From CAZALT01 sp964485515 (GTDB taxonomy: Bacteria; Actinomycetota; Acidimicrobiia; Acidimicrobiales; Acidimicrobilacustridaceae): a DNA stretch of 31,676 bases. The notes under the pieces are model-generated. The model had not been told where the DNA came from. It saw nothing but the letters and a program-made list of their open reading frames with translations, and made no database searches. The DNA lies in NCBI GenBank assembly GCA_964485515.1, contig CAZALT010000019.1, positions 1 through 31,676 of the forward strand, written 5' to 3'. This document shows, piece after piece, positions 1 to 6,900 of this stretch; position 1 is the first letter of the stretch, and the number at the start of each line of letters is the position of its first letter. Both the position numbers and the translations under genes were made by a program.

Positions 1-50
1 TGACCCCTGCCGTGTGAAGGCAGTGCTCTAGCCGACTGAGCTATACGCCC
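1..50 (-). tRNA. tRNA-Val (anticodon CAC), partial
   Basis: Read on the minus strand, the sequence begins GGGCGTATAGCTCAG, a standard acceptor stem and D-arm start. The anticodon arm follows, with stem CTGCC/GGCAG and loop TTCACAC, placing CAC at positions 34-36, which reads the valine codon GTG. The window begins inside the tRNA, so the variable loop, T-arm and 3' acceptor strand are missing. Anticodon identity is seen directly; the missing 3' half cannot be checked here. Confidence 0.93.
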
Positions 51-65
51 GTGATAGGAGCGGTC

Positions 66-71
66 ACCTTA
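66..71 (-). promoter_or_regulatory. Candidate -10 box for the tRNA-Val gene
   Basis: TAAGGT on the minus strand ends 15 nt before the tRNA 5' end, which would put the start of transcription several bases upstream of the mature tRNA. No convincing -35 hexamer is visible. It lies just downstream of the J-domain gene stop codon. Confidence 0.3.
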
Positions 72-115
72 CCCGACGACGTCGGAGCGGCTCATATCCA
101 TCTGTGCTCGTGTGC

Positions 116-793
116 TCAGGCCCGCATGCACAGCCGGATCTTCTCGGCGGCGATGTCGTAGGCGTAGAGGCCGGAGCCGCAGGGGCGACCCAGGTCGGTG
201 ATCTCGCGCACCTCGTCGGCGCCTGCGCGCGAGCACTCGGTGAGGATCGGCGTGCTCCTGCCCCCGGCCGTGGCCACGATGATGCAGTCGCCGACCTCCC
301 ACGCCCGAGCGCCGGTCGTCACCGGACTCGGATCGACGTTCTGCGACTGGTTGGTCACTGCGGTGAACACGAGGATGCCGATCAGCAAGAAGGCGAAGAC
401 CACTGCCGGTCCCCATCGCCAGAAGCCGGCGTGGGACTCCTCGACCACCATCCCCCCGCTCGGCGGCGGCGGAACACTCGAGCCGGGACGCACCGTCGAG
501 GTGCGCGGCGCTCGGGTCGCTCCCGAGGCGGTCTGGGACTCCCACGCGGGACCTGCCGGGCGCAACGACCGGTCGTAGGCTTCGCGCCGGGCCGGCGTGC
601 TCACCGCCTCCCACGCCGCGTTGATCTCGCGCATCCGCTGCTCGGCCTGGTGGCGGGCCGTCGGGCTCGACTCGCCCTGGCGGTCCGGGTGGTTCAGCTG
701 GGCAAGCCGGATGTATGCCTGCTTGATCTTGGTCTGGCTGGCCTTGGCGTCGACGCCCAACACGTCATAGGAGGTCTGCTTCGGTGCGCTCAC
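116..793 (-). CDS. Membrane-anchored J-domain protein with extracytoplasmic four-Cys domain
   Basis: Predicted 225 aa. Residues 7-80 form a J domain with the HPD tripeptide at 35-37, so it should be able to stimulate a DnaK-type Hsp70 from the cytoplasm. A linker rich in Pro, Ser and Thr follows, then one hydrophobic segment at about 126-146. The C-terminal part of about 78 residues lies outside the membrane. It begins WEVGDC and has four cysteines (about 170, 187, 205, 222), resembling the small 'septum formation' type domains of actinobacteria. There is no G/F region or zinc finger, so it is not a canonical DnaJ. The GTG start overlaps the stop of the upstream acetyltransferase gene as GTGA, which suggests translational coupling and decides the start over longer frames. 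The J domain and TM are clear; the domain assignment outside the membrane is an inference. Confidence 0.85.
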   Translation of the reverse strand: MSAPKQTSYDVLGVDAKASQTKIKQAYIRLAQLNHPDRQGESSPTARHQAEQRMREINAAWEAVSTPARREAYDRSLRPAGPAWESQTASGATRAPRTSTVRPGSSVPPPPSGGMVVEESHAGFWRWGPAVVFAFLLIGILVFTAVTNQSQNVDPSPVTTGARAWEVGDCIIVATAGGRSTPILTECSRAGADEVREITDLGRPCGSGLYAYDIAAEKIRLCMRA

Positions 794-1860
794 AGCAGCT
801 CGAGGTCCCCGAGCGAGAGGTCCCACTCCTCCAGACGAGGAGGCATCCGCCCGGACACGGCGCGCCACGTGAGCACCGGTCCTTGTCCGGGCAAGGGAAG
901 GAACCCTCCTCGACCGAGACGACCACGGTCGATGCGGAGGAGGTAGTCGGCTCGCGTCCGACGTCGAACCTCGGCCAGCAGCCGCTGCTCGACCTCGGGA
1001 TCGCGACCCGGGACGAGGACCTCCGCGACGGCAACCTCGGTGGCTGACCCACGGTGTCGCACCCGGAACACCACGCATCCACCCTCGATGCCATCGGGGC
1101 CGACCACCACCCGGTAGTCCAGCGGTGCGAAGCCGTACCGCCACGCGAGGTACGCCGGCGAACGGTTCGTCGAGAGCGAGCGATCCGCCGGACGACACGC
1201 GGCGACCAAGCGACCAACCAAGTCGTGGCCGAACCCATCCTCGCCGAACCCATCCTCGCCGAACCCGCCGTCGCCGAACCTGCCGTCGGTCGGGCCGAGC
1301 CCACCGAACGCGTCGCGAGCTGCGTCACCGACATCGCACGGCACCGAGAACTTGTCGGCCGGACGTCGCGCCTGTGGCAGGCGAGCCAGGCCGCTCACCG
1401 ACCCCACCCGCATGGTGGTGCGCGGACGACCGATGACCTGCCATCCCATCTTCAGGTACCCCGGCCTACTGCGCTGGTTCGGCGTGTTGAAGACGAACTC
1501 GACGCCATCGGCCGCGAGCCCGTCGAGCCCGACGGTTGTCAGCTCGGTGAAGATCCCGCGGCCCTGTGCAGCTGGTGCCGTGGCGGTGTCGACCGCTCGA
1601 ACGCAACGGGCCACCGAGGTGCCCCGGCGCAGCTCCCAACGAAGGAACGTGCGGAACCCGACCAGACCGGCCTCGTCCTCGGCCACCCACATCGGCGACG
1701 CCCCGAACGGGTTGTCGAGGTGCTTCCAGCGGAACCACGCGCCGTTCGGTTCGGTCGGATCCCACCCGAGGGCGGCTCCGGCGAGGGCGATGACGGCATC
1801 AAGGTCTCCAGCTCCTGCCCGCCGCAGCCTCACCTCCGACGTCACGGTCACGGCGCCCAT
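790..1860 (-). CDS. GNAT-family N-acetyltransferase
   Basis: Predicted 356 aa. The N-terminal half is a GNAT fold: an opening VRLRRAGAGDLDAVI strand-helix, the acetyl-CoA pyrophosphate loop AQGRGIF, and a closing segment with FNTPNQRSRPGYLKMGW. This PN..S..GYLK.GW signature is typical of GNATs near polysaccharide loci. The C-terminal half (after a Gly/Phe/Asp-rich repeat) has a second GNAT-like stretch that I cannot assign a substrate. The ATG at 1860 was chosen because the fold begins a few residues later and upstream codons run into the divergent promoter region. It overlaps the next gene by four bases (GTGA), forming a two-gene operon with the J-domain gene. The acceptor substrate is unknown; an amino sugar is one possibility from context. 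Confidence 0.85.
   Translation of the reverse strand: MGAVTVTSEVRLRRAGAGDLDAVIALAGAALGWDPTEPNGAWFRWKHLDNPFGASPMWVAEDEAGLVGFRTFLRWELRRGTSVARCVRAVDTATAPAAQGRGIFTELTTVGLDGLAADGVEFVFNTPNQRSRPGYLKMGWQVIGRPRTTMRVGSVSGLARLPQARRPADKFSVPCDVGDAARDAFGGLGPTDGRFGDGGFGEDGFGEDGFGHDLVGRLVAACRPADRSLSTNRSPAYLAWRYGFAPLDYRVVVGPDGIEGGCVVFRVRHRGSATEVAVAEVLVPGRDPEVEQRLLAEVRRRTRADYLLRIDRGRLGRGGFLPLPGQGPVLTWRAVSGRMPPRLEEWDLSLGDLELL
1231..1290 (-). repeat. 15-bp in-frame tandem repeat, four copies
   Basis: Plus-strand units start at 1231, 1246, 1261 and 1276. The first two are identical (GAACCCATCCTCGCC) and the other two diverge. In the acetyltransferase it encodes a repeated GFGED/GFGDG pentapeptide linker. Unit length is a multiple of three, so copy-number change would keep the frame. 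Confidence 0.9.
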
Positions 1861-1944
1861 CTTGCCAGCATGGACCACCCGGTCCGAGCGACGGGTGGGC
1901 GCCGTGCCCAGGACCGCAGCTGCACCGCCCCCAACGCTGGCCCA

Positions 1945-1950
1945 TAGGCT
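1945..1950 (+). promoter_or_regulatory. Candidate -10 box, leaderless start of the PqqD-like gene
   Basis: TAGGCT lies exactly 7 nt before the GTG start codon at 1958. A -10 box this close would place transcription initiation at or beside the start codon. This fits the absence of a Shine-Dalgarno sequence. No clear -35 hexamer is seen. Confidence 0.45.
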
Positions 1951-1957
1951 CGCCGTC

Positions 1958-2293
1958 GTGCCGGACCACGACGACACCGCTCGACCATCCCCTCGCTGGC
2001 AGGTCTCGCCGCGGGCGCTGTGGCGAGCGTTGCCCGACGGCGTGCTGGTCCTCGGCGCCCACATGGCGGTGCCGGTCGCCCTCACCGGCCCGGCCTCGTC
2101 GCTTTGGAACCTCCTCGACGAGCATCCCACCCGCCACGAGATCGTGGCCCGACTCGCCGACTCCTACGACGTGACCGAAGCTCGGGTCGACATCGATCTC
2201 ACCGATGCCTGGCACGAGCTCGTGGACCAGGGCCTCGTCGAGCACGCTCCGTCGAGCAACCTCGACCAACCCACCACCACCCGTCGGCCATGA
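1958..2293 (+). CDS. PqqD-like peptide-binding protein
   Basis: Predicted 111 aa. The protein has the compact winged-helix character of the PqqD family, with a strand segment GVLVLGAHMAVPVALTGPAS, then SLWNLLDE and a helical segment with IVARLADSYDV and DIDLTDAWHELVDQGLVE. PqqD proteins bind leader peptides for modifying enzymes, and a relative occurs in the HPr-rel-A gene set near polysaccharide loci. No radical SAM enzyme, PqqA-like precursor or HprK-like kinase is seen beside it. Its TGA stop overlaps the ATG of the nucleotidyltransferase gene, so the two are probably translated together. The GTG start is supported by a -10 box 7 nt upstream. The family is fairly sure; the bound partner is unknown. 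Confidence 0.8.
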   Translation: MPDHDDTARPSPRWQVSPRALWRALPDGVLVLGAHMAVPVALTGPASSLWNLLDEHPTRHEIVARLADSYDVTEARVDIDLTDAWHELVDQGLVEHAPSSNLDQPTTTRRP

Positions 2294-3366
2294 CCCACGA
2301 TCCCGAGGACCTCCTCGCCCGGGTGGCGAGCTTCGGGCTCGACGGGCCCCAGCTCGCACCGCCCGACCACGCCCTCCCGACAGCCGCGTGGCACGCGCTC
2401 ATCGGACAGGTGCGCCGGGAGCGACAGTGGGGAGCGCTGGCGTGGGCCATCGCCGATGGCTGGTGGCCGGCATCGGACCAACAGGCCGACGAGGCATACC
2501 TCGGACACCGAAGCGCCATGGCCACCGTCCTGCGGATCGAGCAGCGCATCCTCGAACTGCACGCGGCGTGCGAGGAGCGAGGGCTCCGCTTCGTCGTGCT
2601 GAAGGGGTCCGCCGTCGCGCACCTCGACCACGCCGACCCGTCCCTGCGCAGCTTCGCCGACGTCGACCTCCTCGTCGCCGGCGACGACCTCGCCACCCTC
2701 GAAGCTCTGCTGGCCAAGCGCGGTGGCCGGCGCCGCTACGACGAGCCGCGGGCCGGCTTCGATGCGCGCTTCTCGAAGGGCTTCAGCATGCGGCTTCCCG
2801 ACGGGATCGAGGTCGATGTGCATCGAACGCTCGCCCTCGGTCCCTTCGGCCTGCGGATTCGACCCGACGCCCTGCTCGAACGGACCACCCCGTTCTCGAT
2901 CGGCGGCGCCGACCTGGCGGCGTTGGACCGCCGGGGACGCTTCTTCCACGCGTGCGTCCATGGCGCCCTCGGATCGGCGGTCCCGGCGATGACCGCGAGG
3001 CGAGACGTCGTCGCCGTCTGCGGTGCGGGCGGCGACGACATCTGCTCAGCGATCGACCTCGCCGAGGACTGGGGCCTCGGGATCGTGCCTGCTCTCGCCG
3101 TCCACGACGCGGCCACGACCTTCGCGTGGCGACCGCCCGCCCCGGTGTGCGCCCGGATCGATGCGCTGGTGCCGAGCGCTCGCGAGTGGGCGTGGATGGA
3201 GGGCTACCGCGACCATCGGTCGTCGGCCCGCCACGCGCTCGACAGCGTGCAGGCGATCGACGGTTGGGCCGATCGGCTCCGCTACGGCCTCGCTGCGCTC
3301 GCACCGAACGGTCGAGGGTCGCTGACGCGCGTGCGCCGAGCGGTGCGCGACATACGCCCGTCCTGA
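2290..3366 (+). CDS. Nucleotidyltransferase family protein (NTP_transf_5-like)
   Basis: Predicted 358 aa. The core carries VVLKGSAVAHL, then RSFADVDLLV (metal-binding D-x-D), the arrangement of the NTP_transf_5 group of the polymerase-beta superfamily. A later EVDVHRTL would supply the third carboxylate. The C-terminal half is helical with conserved His and Trp residues (RFFHACVHG). Relatives in this family are common in exopolysaccharide and peptide-modification loci, but their substrates are largely uncharacterised. Start by ATGA overlap with the PqqD-like gene. The pair is the only co-oriented unit before a hairpin at the stop codon. I am confident of the family and do not assign a reaction partner. 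Confidence 0.82.
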   Translation: MTHDPEDLLARVASFGLDGPQLAPPDHALPTAAWHALIGQVRRERQWGALAWAIADGWWPASDQQADEAYLGHRSAMATVLRIEQRILELHAACEERGLRFVVLKGSAVAHLDHADPSLRSFADVDLLVAGDDLATLEALLAKRGGRRRYDEPRAGFDARFSKGFSMRLPDGIEVDVHRTLALGPFGLRIRPDALLERTTPFSIGGADLAALDRRGRFFHACVHGALGSAVPAMTARRDVVAVCGAGGDDICSAIDLAEDWGLGIVPALAVHDAATTFAWRPPAPVCARIDALVPSAREWAWMEGYRDHRSSARHALDSVQAIDGWADRLRYGLAALAPNGRGSLTRVRRAVRDIRPS

Positions 3367-3378
3367 TCGGTCAGGACG
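3359..3378. terminator. Hairpin at the stop codon, candidate bidirectional terminator
   Basis: A perfect inverted repeat with 8-bp arms (CGTCCTGA / TCAGGACG) and a TCGG loop spans the nucleotidyltransferase stop codon. It lies between two convergent genes, as expected for a shared terminator. There is no T-tract, so termination efficiency is uncertain. Confidence 0.5.
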
Positions 3379-3411
3379 TCGAGCGATCTCCCCGCGTCGG
3401 GACGCCAGTGC

Positions 3412-3969
3412 TCAGCGGGTGAGGCTGGTGCGGCGCTTGCGCACCACGAGTGCGGTGATGCCGCCAGCGGCGATGAGCAGAGCCGCGACCCGTACGAGGT
3501 TGACCGCGTCGCCACCGGTACGGGGCAGCGTGCCCTCGGTGGCGGTGACCTCGGCGGTGCCCGCCACCGGCGAGGGCGTGAGCGTGAGCAGCGTGCTCAG
3601 CGTGAGCGGGCCGCACCTCACCAGCACGGTGTACTCCCCCGCCGGGCTGGCGGGGACGGTGATCGGGATGGTGAACGACCCGTCGGGGTCGTCTTCGGAG
3701 GTGGACGATCCGATAGGGACCTCTTCGCCTTCGACCACGATGTAGGCGTCGACCGGGGTAGCGGCCGGACAGCCGAATCCCTGGATCTCGGCTACGCCTC
3801 CGGCGTCGGACATCTCGGACGGATCGACGATGATGCCCGGCTGGCCCGGCACGTACTGCGCACCGGCGGGAGCGGCCGACGCGAGCAGCGCCAGCACGCC
3901 GACCGCGATGGCCAGCACGCCGGTGACGAACACCGGACGAGTCCTGCGCGTCTGCCGATCATCTGTCAT
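3412..3969 (-). CDS. LPXTG-type cell-wall-anchored surface protein
   Basis: Predicted 185 aa. The N-terminus is basic, followed by a hydrophobic signal segment with likely cleavage at AGA-Q (about 37/38). The exported part is a small beta-rich domain with a Cys pair (GFGC and VRCGP), resembling an immunoglobulin-like module, and a Thr/Pro-rich stretch. The C-terminus has the full sorting signal: LPRTGG at about 148-153, a hydrophobic segment, and RKRR before the end. A class of sortases should therefore link it to peptidoglycan. No sortase gene is in the window. A GGAGAG ribosome-binding site stands just before the ATG. A TATAGT -10 box lies about 60 bp upstream. It is divergent from the dehydratase gene. 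Function beyond surface display is unknown. Confidence 0.88.
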   Translation of the reverse strand: MTDDRQTRRTRPVFVTGVLAIAVGVLALLASAAPAGAQYVPGQPGIIVDPSEMSDAGGVAEIQGFGCPAATPVDAYIVVEGEEVPIGSSTSEDDPDGSFTIPITVPASPAGEYTVLVRCGPLTLSTLLTLTPSPVAGTAEVTATEGTLPRTGGDAVNLVRVAALLIAAGGITALVVRKRRTSLTR

Positions 3970-4031
3970 GGTCTCTCCGCTGGTGCGCCTGGCTACGAAT
4001 GATCTCGTGGAACATGGAGATCTCTGGCGGC

Positions 4032-4037
4032 ACTATA
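4032..4037 (-). promoter_or_regulatory. Candidate -10 box for the LPXTG protein gene
   Basis: TATAGT on the minus strand, five of six bases matching the TATAAT consensus, predicts a leader of about 55 nt before the ATG at 3969. A weak TTCGAC lies about 20 bp upstream. This AT-rich patch stands out in otherwise GC-rich sequence. Confidence 0.45.
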
Positions 4038-4116
4038 GCTCGCTACGTTCGCGCGCAGTCGAAATACCGACCCCTCGCCGTGACCGCCGACGCCGCACCC
4101 ACCGGGCGACAACAGG

Positions 4117-4122
4117 TACCAT
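4117..4122 (+). promoter_or_regulatory. Candidate -10 box, leaderless start of the dehydratase gene
   Basis: TACCAT ends 8 nt before the GTG at 4131, the same geometry as at the PqqD-like gene. It supports this GTG as the start rather than the upstream in-frame ATG at 3999. Confidence 0.42.
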
Positions 4123-4130
4123 GCCCGGCC

Positions 4131-6023
4131 GTGACGTCGGGCCAGAGCAACGACTCGTCGGGCGCGGCCCCCGAGCACCGCACTCGTGCGATGGCCGGCG
4201 CGTTCCTCGAACGTCATCGCACCATCATCCAGGGCACCCTGGACTGCCTCACCTGGGTCGTCGCCCTTCCGGTCGCACTCGTCCTCCGCTACGACGTCAC
4301 GCTGCAGCAAGATTCGTGGGGTCCCTTCTCGCTCAGCGGTCTCGCCTTGGCCGTCGTCGTCGCCTGCTTCTTGCAGATCACCACCGGCCTTGCGCTGGGC
4401 CTGTACCGCGGCCATTGGCGATTCGGTTCCTTCGACGAGGTCGCCCACCTGGTGCGCACCAGCGTCGTGGTGGCCGTGCTTCTCGGCGTGTTCAACGCGG
4501 TCGCCTCCGAGCGGCTCCTGCCCGTCAGCGTGGTCTTCGCCGGTGCCCTCACCGCCCTGGTGCTCATGGCCGGGGTCCGGTACGTGTGGCGGCTGGTGCT
4601 CGAACGGTGGAACCGCCCCAGCGTCGAATCCTCGACACCGGTGCTCATCTTCGGGGCGGGCGACGCCGGCGCACAGCTCGTCGGCTCGATGCTGCGTGAT
4701 CCGTCGAGCCCCTTCCTGCCCGTCGGGCTCATCGACGACAACCCGGCCAAGCGGAAGCTGTCCATCATGGGCGTTCGGGTGCTCGGTGGACGGCACTCCG
4801 TGGCCGCCGCGGCGCAGGAGCAGGGCGCCTCCACCCTGGTCATCGCCATCCCCGCCGCGGCCCCCGAGGTCATCCGTGAGCTCAGCGAGATCGCCCTCGA
4901 AGCCGACCTCGACCTCAAGATCCTCCCTCCTCTGCGTGAGCTGCTCGACGGGTCGGTCGACGTCGGCGACGTCCGGTCGGTGTCCACCGCCGACCTGCTG
5001 GGCCGTCGCGAGATCGACACCGACATCGATGCCGTGGCGGGCTACCTCACCGGTCGACGGGTCCTGATCACCGGCGCGGGCGGTTCGATCGGCTCCGAGC
5101 TCTGCCGCCAGGTGTCGAGGTTCGCTCCTGCCAGCCTCGTGATGCTCGACCGTGACGAGTCGGCGCTGCACGGCGTCCAGCTCGACCTCGACGGCCGTGC
5201 GCTGCTCGACGTGCGCACGCTCGTGGTCGCCGACATCCGCGACCGCGACCGCATCGACGAGGTCTTCGCCGAACACCAACCCGAGGTTCTCTTCCACGCG
5301 GCCGCACTCAAGCACCTCCCGCTGCTCGAGATGCACCCCGGCGAGGCATACAAGACCAACGTCCTGGGAACCCAGATCCTGCTCGAGGCCGCCAGAGCCG
5401 GCGGCGTCGACCGGTTCGTCAACATCTCCACGGACAAGGCCGCCGATCCGATCAGCGCCCTCGGCGCCAGCAAGCGGATCGCCGAGCGCCTCACCGCGGA
5501 AGCATCTCGCATCACCGATCGGCCCTTCATGAGCGTCCGGTTCGGCAACGTGCTGGGCAGTCGCGGCTCGGTCCTCACGACCTTCACCTCGCAGGTCGAC
5601 CGCGGCGGACCGGTCACGGTCACCGATCCCGACGTCACCCGGTACTTCATGACCGTCGAGGAGGCCGTCCAGCTCGTGGTCCAGGCCGGCGCGTTCGGCG
5701 ACGGCGGCGAGGTGCTGGTGCTCGACATGGGCGAGCCGGTCCGCGTCGACGACATCGCCCGCCGCCTCGCGGCGCAGGCCCCCCGCCCCGTCGAGGTCGT
5801 CTACACCGGGCTGCGCCCCGGCGAGAAGCTCGACGAGGTGCTGATCGGCGTCGACGAGGTCACCCTCCCGTCCGCTCACCCGCTGGTGGCACGGGTGGAG
5901 GTCCCCCCGATCGCGGCGACCGCGATCGACGTGTCGCTGCGCGGTCTCGACGACCAGGCGGTCGCCGCGCTGCTCGCCGAGCTAAGCGCCAGCCCGGCGA
6001 CGAGCTCGATCGCCAACCCCTGA
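4131..6023 (+). CDS. Membrane-bound UDP-sugar 4,6-dehydratase (PglF/WbpM/CapD type)
   Basis: Predicted 630 aa, the usual size of the long membrane form. About four TM helices occupy residues 30-140. A first nucleotide-binding fold carries FGAGDAGAQL near residue 173. The catalytic extended-SDR domain begins near 313 with TGAGGSIGSELCRQ. The active-site region reads NISTDKAADP (about 430-440) followed by LGASKR (about 443-448). Enzymes of this type remove water from UDP-GlcNAc to give the 4-keto-6-deoxy sugar, the first step to bacillosamine or QuiNAc-type sugars. The position often occupied by Met before GASK is Leu here, a common variant. With the aminotransferase, acetyltransferase and phosphoglycosyltransferase genes that follow, it completes a Pgl-type set. 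The exact UDP-sugar and stereochemistry are not determined by sequence. Confidence 0.92.
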   Translation: MTSGQSNDSSGAAPEHRTRAMAGAFLERHRTIIQGTLDCLTWVVALPVALVLRYDVTLQQDSWGPFSLSGLALAVVVACFLQITTGLALGLYRGHWRFGSFDEVAHLVRTSVVVAVLLGVFNAVASERLLPVSVVFAGALTALVLMAGVRYVWRLVLERWNRPSVESSTPVLIFGAGDAGAQLVGSMLRDPSSPFLPVGLIDDNPAKRKLSIMGVRVLGGRHSVAAAAQEQGASTLVIAIPAAAPEVIRELSEIALEADLDLKILPPLRELLDGSVDVGDVRSVSTADLLGRREIDTDIDAVAGYLTGRRVLITGAGGSIGSELCRQVSRFAPASLVMLDRDESALHGVQLDLDGRALLDVRTLVVADIRDRDRIDEVFAEHQPEVLFHAAALKHLPLLEMHPGEAYKTNVLGTQILLEAARAGGVDRFVNISTDKAADPISALGASKRIAERLTAEASRITDRPFMSVRFGNVLGSRGSVLTTFTSQVDRGGPVTVTDPDVTRYFMTVEEAVQLVVQAGAFGDGGEVLVLDMGEPVRVDDIARRLAAQAPRPVEVVYTGLRPGEKLDEVLIGVDEVTLPSAHPLVARVEVPPIAATAIDVSLRGLDDQAVAALLAELSASPATSSIANP

Positions 6024-6050
6024 CCCGATCCGGCTCCTCCTCCACTGCCC

Positions 6051-6129
6051 GAACCAGCCACTCGAACAGGCCACTCGAACCAGCCACTCGAACAGGCCAC
6101 TCGAACCAGCCACTCGAACCAGGCCACCC
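6051..6129. repeat. 13-bp intergenic tandem repeat, about six copies
   Basis: Units begin at 6051, 6064, 6077, 6090, 6103 and 6116. Two versions alternate, GAACCAGCCACTC and GAACAGGCCACTC, so the array also has a 26-bp period over the first four units. It fills most of the gap between two convergent genes. The 13-bp unit is not a multiple of three, which argues against coding. No obvious hairpin is formed. Confidence 0.92.
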
Positions 6130-6156
6130 GAACACCCCGCCTGGCCCCCGAGATCG

Positions 6157-6900
6157 TCAGCGGGTTGGTCGGCCCATCGGCCGAGCCGGCACGCCGACCA
6201 CCGTCACACCGGCCTCGACGTCGTCCACCACCACGGCCCCGGCACCGATGACGGCGTCCGCACCGATGCGCCGACCGGGCAGCACCACGGCTCCCGTGCC
6301 GAGGAACGATCGCGCACCGATGCGACACGTCCCGTTGACGAGGACCCCCGGGCTCAGGGTCGCGAAGTCGCCGACGACGCAGTCGTGCGACACGACGGCG
6401 TTGACGTTCACGTGCACGTGACGACCGAGCTCCACGTTGGTCGTGAGACCGGCGCCGGCCGCCACGTAGCAGCCCGGCCCGATCCGCACCGCCCTGCCGA
6501 CCGAGGCCGCCGGGTGGATGACCGACGTTGCGACGAGCCCGACATCGTCGAGCCGTCCGGCCAACGTGGCGCGGATCTGCGACGAGCCGATGGCGACGAC
6601 GTAGCCGGTACCAGCGGGGACCAGCCGCTCGACCTCGTCGACCGGGCCCAGGTGCGCCGTGCCGAGCGCATCGAGGAGTGCCGGATCCACATCGTCGGCG
6701 ATCACCCCGATCAGCTCGCGCCCCGGCCCGGCGACCGGCGCACCCAGGTCACCCGGATCACCCAGGTCACCCAGGTCACCCAGGTCACCGGGCTCGCCGC
6801 CCGCGGCCTCGGCGGCCAGGAGCGCCTCGACCACCTCGCGGCCATGGCCACCGGCGCCGATCACCACCAGCTTCGACGACAAGCGGTCGGCGGCGGTCAC
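6157..6900 (-). CDS. PglD-type sugar O/N-acetyltransferase
   Basis: Predicted 247 aa. The N-terminal Rossmann-like domain starts LVVIGAGGHGREVVEALL, the sugar-nucleotide-binding signature of the PglD/NeuD family. The C-terminal half is a left-handed beta helix of hexapeptide repeats (IGPGCYVAAGAGLTTNVELG onward). It includes VSHDCVVGDF, whose His is expected to be the catalytic base. These enzymes acetylate the 4-amino group of a UDP-4-amino sugar with acetyl-CoA. A Gly-Asp-Leu repeat loop inserted after the first helix is unusual for the family. The GTG start overlaps the stop of the sugar transferase gene (GTGA). It forms one operon with that gene and the epimerase. The family is sure; the precise substrate is inferred from neighbours. 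Confidence 0.9.
   Translation of the reverse strand: MTAADRLSSKLVVIGAGGHGREVVEALLAAEAAGGEPGDLGDLGDLGDPGDLGAPVAGPGRELIGVIADDVDPALLDALGTAHLGPVDEVERLVPAGTGYVVAIGSSQIRATLAGRLDDVGLVATSVIHPAASVGRAVRIGPGCYVAAGAGLTTNVELGRHVHVNVNAVVSHDCVVGDFATLSPGVLVNGTCRIGARSFLGTGAVVLPGRRIGADAVIGAGAVVVDDVEAGVTVVGVPARPMGRPTR
6741..6794 (-). repeat. 9-bp in-frame tandem repeat, six units
   Basis: Plus-strand units of CACCCAGGT and variants start at 6741, 6750, 6759, 6768, 6777 and 6786. They encode a repeated Gly-Asp-Leu/Pro tripeptide in a surface loop of the acetyltransferase. Four units are identical, which suggests recent slippage. Confidence 0.9.

Noticed and set aside
1..50. Genomic island attachment site at the tRNA-Val gene
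   Set aside because: No integrase and no direct repeat of the tRNA end can be seen; the 3' end of the tRNA lies outside the window.
104..946. Long plus-strand open frame opposite the J-domain gene
   Set aside because: It is rich in Arg, Gly and Pro without domain signatures and lies antisense to two well-supported genes; a shadow of GC-rich codon bias.
3993..5879. 628-codon minus-strand open frame opposite the dehydratase
   Set aside because: Composition is dominated by Asp, Glu, Gly, Val and His, the usual complement of GC-rich coding DNA; the plus-strand frame has clear SDR motifs.
6051..6129. CRISPR array
   Set aside because: Units are 13 bp, directly adjacent, without spacers, and no cas genes are present.
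5876..6328. Minus-strand frame with Trp-Phe-Glu-Trp repeats over the 13-bp array
   Set aside because: The repeat translation comes from the minisatellite. It overlaps two real genes, and the 13-bp unit is not divisible by three, so its frame would shift at each unit.
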